From Marinilabilia rubra (lineage in GTDB: Bacteria; Bacteroidota; Bacteroidia; Bacteroidales; Marinilabiliaceae): a stretch of 64,000 nucleotides of DNA. Numbering within the stretch: position 1 is the stretch's first letter; each line of letters starts with the position of its first letter. Shown piece by piece: positions 1 to 9,315 of the stretch. The stretch covers positions 124,001 to 188,000 of the forward strand of contig NZ_QEWP01000010.1 of assembly GCF_003121985.1 (NCBI RefSeq), given 5' to 3'. The position numbers and the translations under genes were made by a program. Below the pieces are notes generated by a model, which was not told where the DNA came from, searched no databases, and was given only the letters and a program-made list of their open reading frames with translations.

Positions 1-679
1 CCGATGATGAGTTTTTAAGACGGACAATGAAACGAAGTAAAAAGATTTGATCTGAGGGGTGGACACAATTACTTAGATCCATTGATCGGTATTCAGCGCT
101 GTTATATCCGGTGAAAAACCTGACAGAATTGCCAACAAATGTTAGCTTAAGATTTTTATTGTAGCGCGTGACCAAATCGGAGGAATATTCTGATACCAGT
201 TCATAATCCTGGTTCAACTGCTTTAATTTTGAATTGAGTTGATTCACCTCTTCATTCCACTCATTTAACTCTTCATTTATAGTCAGATATTCATCATTGA
301 TTTCCCTGTACTTTATCTCAGAATTTTTTATATCCGAAACATCTCTCAAAATATCGGCAAATCCTTCCAGATTGCCATCTTTATCGTACATAGGGGATGA
401 TTTTATGGAAAACCATTTTCCCCCTTTCAGGTTCAGATACTGTTCAGTTGATTCAGGTTTGCCCGTTTCTTGGCTGATATGAAAGGGACAGTGTTTGCAG
501 GGTTCTGATTCGTTCCATAATGCCTTGTAGCACTTTTGACCGTTGATCCTCTGCTCTGAAGTATTAAAATACTCCAGTCCTTTCTTATTTATTTTTTTGA
601 TGTGATGATTGCTGTCAATAAAAAGTATAATGTCATCAAAAACATCAAAAAGGTCAGTCCATTTCTCAGTCATCTCCAT
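1..679 (-). CDS. PAS-domain sensor protein, N-terminal part (cut by window edge)
   Basis: On the minus strand an uninterrupted frame starts at ATG 679 (a second in-frame ATG is at 673) and leaves the window without a stop, giving at least 226 residues. Residues ~5-118 look like a PAS/PAC unit: the opening TEKWTDLFDVFDDIILFID, a Cys50/Cys61/Cys64 cluster (CYKALW then CKHCP) seen in many PAS sensor kinases, and the closing GFADILRDVSDIK. Residues ~119-160 are a charged, Glu-rich stretch likely to be a coiled-coil linker, and a second PAS-like unit seems to begin near residue 165. PAS proteins of this shape usually end in a histidine kinase or other output module, but that part is outside the window, so the output is unknown. 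It is divergent from the cheW-chemoreceptor pair. No signal peptide or membrane helix is visible, so a cytoplasmic sensor is likely. Confidence 0.8.
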   Translation of the reverse strand, partial: MEMTEKWTDLFDVFDDIILFIDSNHHIKKINKKGLEYFNTSEQRINGQKCYKALWNESEPCKHCPFHISQETGKPESTEQYLNLKGGKWFSIKSSPMYDKDGNLEGFADILRDVSDIKNSEIKYREINDEYLTINEELNEWNEEVNQLNSKLKQLNQDYELVSEYSSDLVTRYNKNLKLTFVGNSVRFFTGYNSAEYRSMDLSNCVHPSDQIFLLRFIVRLKNSSS

Positions 680-699
680 CGGTTTTTATTTAGTCTTGC

Positions 700-707
700 C
701 AAAATTA
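700..707 (-). promoter_or_regulatory. Putative -7 promoter box of the PAS gene
   Basis: Reading leftwards, TAATTTTG matches the Bacteroidota -7 consensus TAnnTTTG exactly and lies 20 bases ahead of the ATG at 679, so the leader would be short. I do not see a clean TTTG at the expected -33 distance, so this is a weak call. Confidence 0.4.
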
Positions 708-822
708 GTGTTTTTTGAACGACTAATGCCAGTGTGTACGAACACTTCCGGGTTTTAGTTTTTGTAGGGTGAAAGTTGAAGGTGCTTATTGTTAAGTTTT
801 TGTGAAACAGGATCTCACTTTA

Positions 823-884
823 GGTGATTTGCCTCACCTTTTTACGGTGATGAGAATCACCACCCGGGGGTAATGAGCATCACC
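823..884 (+). promoter_or_regulatory. Three palindromic iterons with exact 23-bp period
   Basis: Three 16-bp palindromes begin at 823, 846 and 869: GGTGATTTGCCTCACC, GGTGATGAGAATCACC and GGTAATGAGCATCACC. The period is exactly 23 bp, close to two helical turns, so bound dimers would lie on one DNA face. The core TGAT-N4-ATCA has the layout of CRP/FNR-family sites (known for that family); that such a factor binds here is inference. The array lies between the divergent PAS gene and cheW, ending 93 bp before the cheW start. The first palindrome is followed by a short T run and could alternatively form a weak terminator, but the shared spacing favours an operator array. Confidence 0.6.
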
Positions 885-977
885 TGCGATATTGAACCCC
901 TCATTTGCCGTCCGGCGTATACTGCTTAGAAAAAAACGATTCCGCATTTTTTGATATAACCAAATAACCAGTATCAC

Positions 978-1499
978 ATGGATGAAAAACGACAAAAAAA
1001 GAACATCTCTTATCTCTCGTTTTATTTGGGAGATGAAATTTTTGCACTTCACGTGAGTAAAGTGCATAAAATTTTGGAGATGATGCCAATCACCGTGGTG
1101 CCCCATACACCCGATTTCATGAAGGGGGTCATCAATTTGAGAGGCAAAGTGCTGCCCGTAATTGACACCCGCAAAAAGTTTGGGATGCCTGCTGTGGAGG
1201 CCACCAAAAAGACCTGTCTGTTGGTAACTGAGGCCAATATCGGTCAGGATGAAATCATGGTTTGTCTGTTGGTGGATTCTGTGCAGTCGGTATTAAAGCT
1301 TGATGATGAAGAAGTTCTGCCTCCTCCGGGTATTGGCAGTAAATACCAGTCAGATTTCATGACCGGTATGGCCAGGGTTAAGGAGAAATTTATCATGGTG
1401 TTGGATATTGACAAAGTCATGTCTTCCGATGAGCTGCTTAACCTGAGTGAAATTAAAAATGCAATCAATAAAACCGAACAAAAACCTGTTGAAAAATAA
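978..1499 (+). CDS. cheW: Chemotaxis coupling protein CheW
   Basis: This 173-residue soluble protein matches the CheW family, which bridges chemoreceptors to the CheA kinase at the inner membrane face. The double beta-barrel fold is marked by YLSFYLGDEIFALHVSKV near residues 11-28 and by GVINLRGKVLPVIDTRKKF near residues 50-68, the classic CheW signature with the conserved NLRG turn. A third conserved part is the MTGMARVKEKFIMVLDIDKV segment near residues 129-148. Length is normal, with a short charged tail. It sits 6 bases before the chemoreceptor gene, so the two should be cotranscribed. No cheA, cheB, cheR or cheY lies in the window; the rest of the pathway must be elsewhere. The upstream palindrome array is a possible control site. 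Confidence 0.93.
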   Translation: MDEKRQKKNISYLSFYLGDEIFALHVSKVHKILEMMPITVVPHTPDFMKGVINLRGKVLPVIDTRKKFGMPAVEATKKTCLLVTEANIGQDEIMVCLLVDSVQSVLKLDDEEVLPPPGIGSKYQSDFMTGMARVKEKFIMVLDIDKVMSSDELLNLSEIKNAINKTEQKPVEK

Positions 1500-1505
1500 A
1501 TAACT

Positions 1506-3575
1506 ATGAATTGGAAAAATCTTAAAATAGGTCAGAAGCTGGGGCTTGGTTTTGGCTCTTTAATAGCTATTTCTGCGATAATAGGACTAATCGCTGTTAT
1601 CAATATGTCGCGTGTTACGACAAAATCAACTTATCTGGCCGAAGAGTATGTGCCTGAGGTTGAGTTGGCCAATAAAATAGAGCGGTTTTCTTTATTGACC
1701 ATGTACAACAATCGGGGGTATGGTTTTACTGAAGATGAAACTTTTCTTAATAAGGGAAATAATTATCTTCAGATGGTGAAGCGTGAACTGGCTAATGCTG
1801 AAGATCTTGCCAATAAATCTACTCAGTTGGTGAAGTTGAAAGAATCTGTTGGCGAAACGCAGTTGTCTCTTCAGAACTATGAAAATCTGGTGAATAAAAC
1901 AGTCCGGCAGAATGAGACCCTTGCAAATTTGAGAAATAATATGGATGAAGCAGCTGACGGTTTTGTTCAGAGCTGCAGTAATTACCTGAATTCTCAAAAC
2001 CGCCAGTTTGATGAAGACGCACGCGCCGGAGCCGGAGTTGCAGCCATGGAAGAGAGGCACGAGAAAATTACACTGGCCAATGATGTCCTTGATAAAGGGA
2101 ATGAGTTAAGGGTAAATAATTTTAAGGCCCAGGCAACCCGGGATCCTCAAATGCTCGAAGCATCACTTAGGGATTTCGACATTGCCACAGAAATGAGACG
2201 ACTGCGAGAGCTTACCCGCCTCAGGGTAGACATAGAAGACCTGAATGAAATCAGAGCCAGTGCCGAAACTTATCAGGAGGCCATTGGAGCTTTTCTTAAA
2301 ACCTGGAATGAACGTGAAGCTCTTAATTCACAAAGGAATGAAGTGGCCCAGGTGGTGCTGGACAATGCCCAGGCGGTGGCCATGGCTGGCATAGATCAAA
2401 CTACCGGTATTGCCAAAGAGACAGTTGAGGCGCTTAATTCTTCCAATGCAGTAGTAATTATTGGTCTTGTTATTGCCTTAATACTTGGTATTATTCTGGC
2501 TTATTTTATTTCTCAAATCATCACCAAAGGCATTAATAAAGGTGTTTCTTTTGCCGAAGATGTGGCTAATGGTGATCTGACCATAGAGATTGAGGATGAA
2601 TTCCTTAATCAGAAAGATGAAATAGGACAACTGGCGAGGGCATTGCAGCATATGGTTGGTCAGTTACGGGATATTATCGGGGACATCAACAGCAGTTCCG
2701 ATAACATAACATCTGCCAGTCAGGAAATGAGCTCTACTTCCCAGCAAATGTCTCAGGGTGCCAGTGAACAGGCTTCATCTGCTGAAGAGGTCTCCTCTTC
2801 AATGGAGGAAATGGTATCTAATATTCAGCAAAATACAGATAATGCCATGCAAACCGAAAAGATTGCGTTGCAGGCGGTGGATGCGGTTCGTAAGGGTAGC
2901 GAAAGCACAACAATTGCTGTTAAGTCAATGAAAGACATCGCTTCCAAGGTATCCATTATTGGCGATATTGCCTATCAAACGAATATTTTGGCGCTCAACG
3001 CAGCGGTGGAAGCGGCGCGTGCCGGAGAATATGGTCAGGGATTTGCTGTGGTGGCCGAAGAGGTTAGAAAACTTGCTGAACGCAGTCAGGTGGCTGCAGA
3101 GGAGATTGACGGACTTACCGAAAGTGGGGTGGCTGTGGCCGATGAGGCAGGTAAGCAGTTGGTGGAGATAGTCCCGGACATTGAGAAAACGGCCAAACTG
3201 GTGCAGGAAATAGCTGCTGCAAGCATGGAGCAAAATACCGGTGCCGATCAGGTAAACAATGCCATTCAGCAGCTCAATCAGGTCATTCAGCAAAATGCTG
3301 CAGCCTCTGAAGAAATGGCTTCCAGCTCAGAAGAATTGTCAAGCCAGTCGGAGCAAATGAAAGAGGTGGTGTCGTACTTCCGCCTGGATTATGGGCGAAT
3401 GAAGCGTGCCAGGGCGGCGTCAGCAAAGAAAACCACTAAGGTTAAACAATTTGAATCCGGGAATGGTCAGGAAAAGAAGGTGCCTAAAACTGAAGTACAT
3501 TCAGAATCTCATTCCTCACCCGGCATTGATCTGAAAATGGACTATAACAAAGATGAAGATTTTGAGAGATATTAA
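1506..3575 (+). CDS. Methyl-accepting chemotaxis receptor
   Basis: A 689-residue transmembrane chemoreceptor. Residues ~10-34 form the first membrane helix, residues ~35-310 a mainly helical periplasmic ligand domain, residues ~311-340 the second helix, followed by a HAMP linker ([20 protein letters not shown]) and a long cytoplasmic signalling hairpin. The tip near residues 483-525 carries [20 protein letters not shown] and [16 protein letters not shown], the contact site for CheW and CheA. Heptad S/E/Q-rich stretches on both sides are methylation-type helices. The C-terminal tail of ~75 residues is charged and ends DEDFERY; a terminal aromatic pentapeptide can dock CheR/CheB in other receptors, which is only a suggestion here. 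Ligand unknown. It follows cheW by 6 bases and is followed by a strong terminator. Confidence 0.95.
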   Translation: MNWKNLKIGQKLGLGFGSLIAISAIIGLIAVINMSRVTTKSTYLAEEYVPEVELANKIERFSLLTMYNNRGYGFTEDETFLNKGNNYLQMVKRELANAEDLANKSTQLVKLKESVGETQLSLQNYENLVNKTVRQNETLANLRNNMDEAADGFVQSCSNYLNSQNRQFDEDARAGAGVAAMEERHEKITLANDVLDKGNELRVNNFKAQATRDPQMLEASLRDFDIATEMRRLRELTRLRVDIEDLNEIRASAETYQEAIGAFLKTWNEREALNSQRNEVAQVVLDNAQAVAMAGIDQTTGIAKETVEALNSSNAVVIIGLVIALILGIILAYFISQIITKGINKGVSFAEDVANGDLTIEIEDEFLNQKDEIGQLARALQHMVGQLRDIIGDINSSSDNITSASQEMSSTSQQMSQGASEQASSAEEVSSSMEEMVSNIQQNTDNAMQTEKIALQAVDAVRKGSESTTIAVKSMKDIASKVSIIGDIAYQTNILALNAAVEAARAGEYGQGFAVVAEEVRKLAERSQVAAEEIDGLTESGVAVADEAGKQLVEIVPDIEKTAKLVQEIAAASMEQNTGADQVNNAIQQLNQVIQQNAAASEEMASSSEELSSQSEQMKEVVSYFRLDYGRMKRARAASAKKTTKVKQFESGNGQEKKVPKTEVHSESHSSPGIDLKMDYNKDEDFERY

Positions 3576-3635
3576 ATGAGCCTTTTTAATTTGGTTTAGT
3601 AACTGGCCTGTTCTTGTCTATTAAGAGGCCAATGT

Positions 3636-3674
3636 AAAGGAGTGGTGAATTTTGGTTTACCACTCCTTTTTCTT
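3636..3674 (+). terminator. Intrinsic terminator after the chemoreceptor
   Basis: An 11-bp perfect stem (AAAGGAGTGGT at 3636-3646 with ACCACTCCTTT at 3659-3669) closes a 12-base loop and runs into a T-rich tail. It lies 60 bases after the chemoreceptor stop and ends the cheW operon. Confidence 0.85.
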
Positions 3675-3935
3675 TAAAATAGGGTTTGCTGAAAACCATT
3701 TAAAAAAATTAAAATATATACTATTCAGTGCACGATTCGGTTTAATATTCAAGGTTTTTTCTGCAAATATTTTAAAAAGTCTGCACTTAGAAAGGTCTAT
3801 CCCTAACAAATTATTGTTTAAAAGAATGTCTTAATAATGAACGACTTCAAGTAATTAAAAGGCGCGGTGGCCTGTCCGCTTTCCGGGCCGACGGATGGCA
3901 GAAAGCCAAAATGGGCGACTTTCAAAGATTTTTTT

Positions 3936-4089
3936 GTCCACGAATTCTTGCAAGCAAGCGGCATAGCCGAGCGGCACGAATTAAACGAATTATTGTCGCA
4001 CTTGACGTGCGACTTAAAACGGCTTTGCCGTTTAAAAAAGCTGTAAAACAGCTTTTTTTCATTTCGTGTATTTCGTATAATTCGTGGAC
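3936..4089. repeat. Multi-hairpin element bounded by inverted GTCCACGAATT
   Basis: Outer arms GTCCACGAATT (3936-3946) and AATTCGTGGAC (4079-4089) are perfect inverted repeats. Between them stand consecutive hairpins: CGGC-ata-GCCG near 3959-3969, GTCGCAC/GTGCGAC (3995-4013), AAACGGC-ttt-GCCGTTT (4017-4033), and an 11-bp stem closing on AAA (4034-4059) that ends in seven Ts and would work as a terminator. No open frame here looks protein-like. It could be a MITE-type element or a structured RNA. Confidence 0.55.
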
Positions 4090-4137
4090 CCAAAACAAGA
4101 AATGGCGCAGCCATTTTGCATTAAATTTCTGGAAAAT

Positions 4138-4173
4138 ATTTTGCCAAAATAAACACGAATATTAGGAGTAAGA
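4138..4173 (+). repeat. 36-bp dispersed repeat, copy 1
   Basis: This 36-base block recurs in inverted orientation at 45396-45431 with a single mismatch (T versus A in the A-rich middle). The core is CACGAATATTAGGAGTAAGA. Weaker similarity (TTTTGCATT) continues beyond it after a gap. Both copies are intergenic. Confidence 0.75.
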
Positions 4174-4705
4174 CACTAAATAATCCCAACAATTGGCCAA
4201 ATGATATTTGAAAGGAACCATAAGAAATGGTATTTTTAAAAATTGTCGTGTAAGCACGGGATGGATCTTAATCCGGAAAGAGTGATCTTAGATGTATTTA
4301 CCTTTACTGGCTGATTTACATTGCAAAAACGTCAATTTAAAACTACAGCCTTTCAGAATCAATAGATCGTTAGATTTAAGTAGTCCAGCCGCGCGGAAGC
4401 CGGAAGCCGGAAGCTGGAAGTTAGAAGCTGGAAACTTTCGACTATAAGAAATTTTGATTCTTTTTGCGGCATGTTCAAAAATCTAAGAAAAATCTTAAAG
4501 ATCAAATTTAAGCGGTTTATGATTTTACTTAGATAAAGATAAATCATAACAAATTGATAATCCGAGCGTTAATCCAGAAAGCTATTGATCTGTAAACAAT
4601 TGATTCAAAGCTCATTGCAATCCCGAGCCATCGGGATAACGGACTATTAAGAATGATACACACAAAAAAATAAAACCTATTTTTAAACACATTAATTTAA
4701 AACCT
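4174..4705. other. Intergenic stretch with heptad repeat and no gene
   Basis: Open frames here have no protein-like composition. A tandem run of GGAAGCC-type heptads covers 4395-4436 (two perfect units, then four decayed ones). The 17-base motif ATCAATAGATCGTTAGA at 4358-4374 is the inverse of a motif in the longer repeats near 28.8 and 48.1 kb. A short TCCCGA/TCGGGA hairpin lies at 4621-4636, before the beta-mannosidase gene. Confidence 0.5.
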
Positions 4706-7288
4706 ATGAATTTAAAGCGGATTGCTTCATTTGTTTTTTTAACAGCATGGACTGTCTTGCTGTTCTCCTGCAAACAGAAGCCCGAAAGGTTATCAAAAAC
4801 CCTTGTTTTAGGTGATGATTGGGAATTCTCGCAAGCTGATGACGGGGATTGGATGCCTGCCAAGGTGCCGGGAACAGTACACTCTGATTTAATGGCCAAC
4901 GGTGTAATAGAGGACCCTCATTACAGAATGAACGAAGACGATGTTAAGTGGATTGAGCATAAGGACTGGGTTTACCGGACCAACTTTTCTGTGGACCAGC
5001 CCCTTTTGAAAGGCTCTGATGTGGTGGAACTTCAATTTAAAGGGCTTGATACTTATGCCGATGTTTACCTTAATGATTCATTGATCCTGAATGCCGATAA
5101 TATGTTTGTGGGCTATAATGTGAATGTTAAGGATCTTTTGGTGGCCGGGGAAAATCAACTACGTGTTTATTTCCACTCTCCGGTTGATAGTGGGATGAAA
5201 AAGCTCAATCAACTGGATTATCTCCTTCCTGCTACAAATGAACAGGCGCCGGAGGACGAAAAGACCAATGTGTTTACCCGCAAGGCCCCTTTCCATTACG
5301 GTTGGGACTGGGGACCCCGATTGGTTACCTCAGGAATTTGGAGACCTGTAGAGCTTAGAGCGTGGAAACAGGCAGAAATTAAAGATGCTTATTTGTCTAC
5401 TGAATCTCTGGAAGATGATTTGGCATTCCTTGAGGGACATTTGACCATTGAAGCTTTTGAAGCCGGGCAATATCAAATTTCTATGGATGTTAATGGTATA
5501 GGCACATTGAACCAGGCCGTTGAATTGGAGAAAGGGGTGAATGAAGTCCCGGTGGAATTTGAGATTGAGAACCCACATCTGTGGTGGACCAACGGTTTGG
5601 GTGAGGCCCATCTTTACGATTTTAAATTCTCACTGCTATCAGGTAAAGCCTTGCTGGATGAAGAACAACTGGATTATGGTATAAGGACCCTGAAGTTGGT
5701 TCAGAAACCCGATGAAACTGGTCATTCATTTTATTTCGAATTGAACGGGGTTCCTGTTTTTATGAAAGGAGCCAATGTGATTACTCCTGAAACGCTTACC
5801 CCGCTGGCCACGAAAGCACGTTACGACCGGTTGGTCGACAATGCCGTGGCAGCCAACATGAATATGATTCGTGTGTGGGGAGGAGCCATTTACGGAGAAG
5901 ATTATCTGTACGATCTTTGCGACCGGAATGGTATATTAATTTGGCAGGATTTTATGTTTGCCTGTGCGCTGCAACCCGGTGATGAAGCCCATTTGGAGAA
6001 TATTCGTAATGAAGCAGAATACAATGTGAAAAGATTACGTAAACATACTTCTCTGGCCCTTTGGTGCGGAAATAATGAAAACTATCATGGCTGGCACGAA
6101 TGGGGTTGGGATCAAATGTATGAACCCGATGATAAAGATTTTGTCTGGAATACCTATGAGACTATTTTCCATGAAATTCTGCCCGAAGTCGTTCAAACTT
6201 TTGATTCTGAGAGATCCTACTGGCCGTCTTCACCTATGGCTTATGGTGGCAAAAAAGCCGACCGAAAATCAGGTGATGAGCACGACTGGACCATCTGGTT
6301 TGGTGAAAAACCTTTTTCAGCTTTTGGAGAAAATGTTCCGCGGTTTGTGAGTGAGTACGGTTTGCAGTCATTTCCTTCGATGCACACCATTCGTAAATTT
6401 TCTGAAGAGAAGGACCGGGCTTACGACTCTGAGGTGATGCGCCACCGCCAGAGGGGGAAGATGCCTTATGTGCGACCCGGTTTTGATGGGAATGATATGA
6501 TAAGGCGTTATATGAAACGTTACTTTAAGGTACCTGATGATTTTGATGATTTTGTATATGTGAGTCAGCTCCTTCAGGCAAGGGCCTACAAAACTGCGAT
6601 AGAGGCCCACCGTAGGCATATGCCACATTGTATGGGATCGCTTTACTGGCAATTGAATGACAGCTGGCCAACTATATCGTGGTCAACCGTTGATTATTAT
6701 GGAAACTGGAAAGCTTCTCAATATGCTGTTAAGAAAGCCAATGAACAGGTAATTCTTGCCCCGGTGAATGAAGATGGATTGTTCAAGGTTTATGCGGTGA
6801 GTGATCATCTTTCGTCAATTGACGGAAAACTGTTTGTTACAGTAATGGATTTCTCCGGTAAGGTAATTACCAAACATCGGTTAGGAGCCCACATACCGGC
6901 TAATACTTCCCAGATTGTTTTTGAAAAGCAGGTTGTGAAATTGATTGAAGGCAGCCATTCTAATTCTGTGGTTGTTGAAATGGAATTGAAAAGCAAAGGG
7001 GATAAAGTGGCAACCAACTTGTTTTATTTCCACCGTCCCAAAGATCTGGTGCTTCCTCCCTCCAAAGTGAGCATAACAGCAGAGAAAACAGAGAAAGGTT
7101 ACGGATTGACCATTTCTGCCGACAAACTGGCCAAAAATGTATATCTGACAACACCTGATGGAAAAGGTTTTTTTACTGATAATTTCTTTGATGTATTACC
7201 GGGTAAAGCCAAACTGATTTTGCTGGAAACTGATGAGGAGCTGAATCCGGAAGAGGATATTCAGGTAACAATTTTGAATGATTTATAA
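4706..7288 (+). CDS. GH2 beta-mannosidase, lipoprotein
   Basis: An 860-residue GH2 exo-enzyme expected to release beta-linked mannose from non-reducing ends. A signal peptide ends in a lipobox (LLFSC, Cys near residue 22), so it should be membrane-anchored and periplasmic or surface exposed. The order is: N-terminal galactose-binding-like sandwich (residues ~35-200, with FHYGWDWGPRLV typical of beta-mannosidases), an immunoglobulin-like linker domain, then the TIM barrel. The acid/base is predicted as Glu458 in LWCGNNENYHGW and the nucleophile as Glu550 in FVSEYGLQSFP. LYWQLNDSWPTISWSTVDYY is the family's substrate-site signature. Length is normal. It stands alone with its own terminator, ~13 kb from the PUL, but mannose chemistry links it functionally to the GH130 gene (inference). 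The ATG is preceded by an A/T-rich leader without a Shine-Dalgarno. Confidence 0.9.
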   Translation: MNLKRIASFVFLTAWTVLLFSCKQKPERLSKTLVLGDDWEFSQADDGDWMPAKVPGTVHSDLMANGVIEDPHYRMNEDDVKWIEHKDWVYRTNFSVDQPLLKGSDVVELQFKGLDTYADVYLNDSLILNADNMFVGYNVNVKDLLVAGENQLRVYFHSPVDSGMKKLNQLDYLLPATNEQAPEDEKTNVFTRKAPFHYGWDWGPRLVTSGIWRPVELRAWKQAEIKDAYLSTESLEDDLAFLEGHLTIEAFEAGQYQISMDVNGIGTLNQAVELEKGVNEVPVEFEIENPHLWWTNGLGEAHLYDFKFSLLSGKALLDEEQLDYGIRTLKLVQKPDETGHSFYFELNGVPVFMKGANVITPETLTPLATKARYDRLVDNAVAANMNMIRVWGGAIYGEDYLYDLCDRNGILIWQDFMFACALQPGDEAHLENIRNEAEYNVKRLRKHTSLALWCGNNENYHGWHEWGWDQMYEPDDKDFVWNTYETIFHEILPEVVQTFDSERSYWPSSPMAYGGKKADRKSGDEHDWTIWFGEKPFSAFGENVPRFVSEYGLQSFPSMHTIRKFSEEKDRAYDSEVMRHRQRGKMPYVRPGFDGNDMIRRYMKRYFKVPDDFDDFVYVSQLLQARAYKTAIEAHRRHMPHCMGSLYWQLNDSWPTISWSTVDYYGNWKASQYAVKKANEQVILAPVNEDGLFKVYAVSDHLSSIDGKLFVTVMDFSGKVITKHRLGAHIPANTSQIVFEKQVVKLIEGSHSNSVVVEMELKSKGDKVATNLFYFHRPKDLVLPPSKVSITAEKTEKGYGLTISADKLAKNVYLTTPDGKGFFTDNFFDVLPGKAKLILLETDEELNPEEDIQVTILNDL

Positions 7289-7314
7289 TGTAGCTGTGGA
7301 TTTAGATTAAAAGG

Positions 7315-7356
7315 AAAACGGCGAAAAGGCAAAATAGACTTCTTCGTCGTTTTTTA
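7315..7356 (+). terminator. Intrinsic terminator after the beta-mannosidase
   Basis: An 11-bp stem with one G-U pair (7315-7325 with 7343-7353) closes a 17-base loop and ends in a T run, 27 bases after the stop codon. Confidence 0.75.
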
Positions 7357-7379
7357 TTTCAGCTATTAATCCTAAATTT

Positions 7380-7685
7380 TGGGAGTGAAAAACCAACTTT
7401 TGTGAAATAAGGAGTTGGCTCCAAAGTCCCAATTTTAGGTTATTCTGAGTGCCTACCCCAAATAATCTTGGTGAATAATGCGGATATGACAAGATTAGCT
7501 CTCTTCGGCTCCTGGTCCCTGAAAGGGGCCAATGACCAATATGTTGATATTTTGGTTTTTCCCGCAATCTGTCATTGGTAGGAGGCACGACGAAGAATCT
7601 GTTTGTGAACAAGAGGAATCACTAATTGTATGATTTAATGGATTGTCTATGAACAGTTAGAGATTCTTCACTTCGTTCAGAATGA
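7380..7685. repeat. Decayed dispersed intergenic repeat
   Basis: Non-coding stretch. At 7658-7685 it carries an inverted copy of a GTCATTCTGAACGAAG-type sequence of the kind scattered through Bacteroidota intergenic DNA. The CTGTCATTGG part near 7568-7580 resembles CTGTCATTGG near 29200-29215, and the CTACCCCAA-TGG/GAATAATG blocks also resemble the 29.0-kb stretch. The copies are too decayed to define ends. Confidence 0.45.
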
Positions 7686-7715
7686 CTGATTTGCTTTTTG
7701 ATAGTGGGAGATTTG

Positions 7716-7884
7716 CTAGTGTCAAGTCAAGCATAGTCTTACGGGCCAAGCCTTGCTCTTTCTACCTTGTGCTTCTCAAAAAAAAGACTCACGTAGCTAC
7801 GGCTATGCTTACTTTTTTGTTGATTTGCACAAGGTGAAAAATAGCGGCAGCTTACCCGAATTTCTACACTTGACTTGACACTAG
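7716..7884. mobile_element. MITE-like element with 16-bp perfect terminal inverted repeats
   Basis: Ends CTAGTGTCAAGTCAAG (7716-7731) and CTTGACTTGACACTAG (7869-7884) are perfect inverted repeats enclosing 137 bases. Inner complementary pairs (CCTTGTGC/GCACAAGG; GCATAG/CTATGC) would let the whole element fold into a long arm. No open frame is present, so any mobility would need an outside transposase. No obvious target duplication is visible. Confidence 0.6.
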
Positions 7885-8126
7885 TTTAGTTTGGGTTTCC
7901 GGAAAATCGGGATTCGTAATAAAAATCAATATCTCGCCAAGACGCCAATACTCAAATAAGGGATTTTAAAATTGCGCCTTCGGCGTCTAAGCGAGAGATT
8001 TTTTGATATCTTAAAACTGTCAAAACATGTCTGGCTTATTTTGGAAAAGGTGTGTTCGGAAGCATTGGCGACAAATAAAATTTTGCGTGGATGAAACAAG
8101 CATGATTTATAATAAATTCTATAAGG
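7885..8126. other. Intergenic, imperfect inverted repeat
   Basis: An imperfect inverted pair (ATCTCGCC-AAGACGC near 7930 and GCGTCTAAGCGAGAGAT near 7984) frames an A/T-rich loop. A related GCGTCTTCGCG block occurs near 56535. No gene is visible. Confidence 0.35.
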
Positions 8127-9116
8127 ATGAAAGTACTTTTTATTGGAGGAACCGGGAACATAAGTGCCGCCTCCAGCCGTTTATCAATTAGAAAAGGCAT
8201 TGATTTGTACCTCCTGAACCGGGGCAAATCCTCCGAAAGAATTGAAGGGGCCAATACACTGGTTGCAGATCATTCTGACAAGAGGGCAGTGAAAAAAGTT
8301 ATTGATGGCCATAACTGGGATGTGGTTGTTAACTGGATTGCCTTTACAAAGGAGGATGTAGAAAGAGACTTTGAATTGTTTAAGGGTAAAACCAAACAGT
8401 ATATTTTTATCAGTTCGGCATCGGCCTATCAAAAGCCGGGGGGGCATCCTGTTATTACTGAATCCACGCCGCTTTACAATCCCTACTGGCAATATTCGCG
8501 GGATAAAATTGCCTGTGAGGATTATCTGACTAAAATGTTCCGTGAGAAAGGATTTCCCATTACTATTGTCCGCCCATCGTTGACTTACGATACAGTAATT
8601 CCGATACCACTATGCGGATGGAAAGACTTTACCATCATTGACAGGATTCGAAAAGGGGAAGAAGTGGTTATTCATGGAGATGGTACTTCCATCTGGACCA
8701 TTACTCATGCAGAGGATTTTGCTAAAGGGTTTGTGGGGTTGTTGGGACACCGACAGGCCATAGGTCATAGTTTTCATATTACTTCTGATGAACTGATGAA
8801 CTGGAACCAGATTTTTGAATGGGTGGCCGAAGCTGCCGGTGCCCCATTGAAAGCAGTTCACATTCCTTCCGATTTCATTGCCCGCCATAATGAAGCGTCA
8901 TATGGCAGTTTGTTGGGAGATAAGGCACAAAGTGTGATTTTTGATAATTCCAAGATTAAACGTTTCGTGCCCGATTTTAAAGCCACGATCCCCTTTAGTG
9001 AAGGTATTAAACGAACTTTAAACTGGTTTGAGGCGAAACCGGAGCGCATTAACATTGATCCGGAAAAGGGAGAATTGGTGGATCGGATCATTGGGGCGTA
9101 TAAAAAGTTGAAATAA
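8127..9116 (+). CDS. NAD-dependent epimerase/dehydratase family protein
   Basis: A 329-residue extended short-chain dehydrogenase/epimerase-type protein. The N terminus has the Rossmann strand and dinucleotide loop MKVLFIGGTGNIS (residues 1-13), followed by LNRGK, typical of NADP-preferring members. FISSASAY carries the serine, and YWQYSRDKIACE has a tyrosine-x3-lysine-like arrangement. VVRPSLTYD-like and IHGDGTSIWT segments fit the substrate side of sugar-nucleotide epimerases and their CSP41/isoflavone-reductase-like relatives. No signal peptide, so cytoplasmic. The substrate cannot be read from sequence. The start is preceded by ATAAGG, a weak ribosome site. It stands alone between repeats and an LpxH-like gene 200 bases downstream. 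Confidence 0.82.
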   Translation: MKVLFIGGTGNISAASSRLSIRKGIDLYLLNRGKSSERIEGANTLVADHSDKRAVKKVIDGHNWDVVVNWIAFTKEDVERDFELFKGKTKQYIFISSASAYQKPGGHPVITESTPLYNPYWQYSRDKIACEDYLTKMFREKGFPITIVRPSLTYDTVIPIPLCGWKDFTIIDRIRKGEEVVIHGDGTSIWTITHAEDFAKGFVGLLGHRQAIGHSFHITSDELMNWNQIFEWVAEAAGAPLKAVHIPSDFIARHNEASYGSLLGDKAQSVIFDNSKIKRFVPDFKATIPFSEGIKRTLNWFEAKPERINIDPEKGELVDRIIGAYKKLK

Positions 9117-9315
9117 AATAGATTCACAAATAATTTATTATTTCCTACATCCATTTTATTTGTGGCTGATTGTATTTCCTGATATTTGAACATCTCTTTA
9201 CAATAATTCATGAATAGACCAGGTTAACAATGTATGGATTCCGGGATGTTGATTTGTCAGCAGTGTTTTTGAGCTCCGGGCAAAATCTTTATATTTATAT
9301 TCATAACCAGGGTTT

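Noticed and set aside
297-482. Plus-strand frame of 61 codons
   Set aside because: It is the complement of the clear PAS-domain frame on the minus strand.
3818-4165. Frames on both strands over the hairpin element
   Set aside because: Their composition follows the inverted repeats; no start signal or protein-like pattern.
4395-4436. GGAAGCC heptads as a CRISPR-like array
   Set aside because: The units are 7 bp, contiguous and without spacers; it is a simple tandem repeat.
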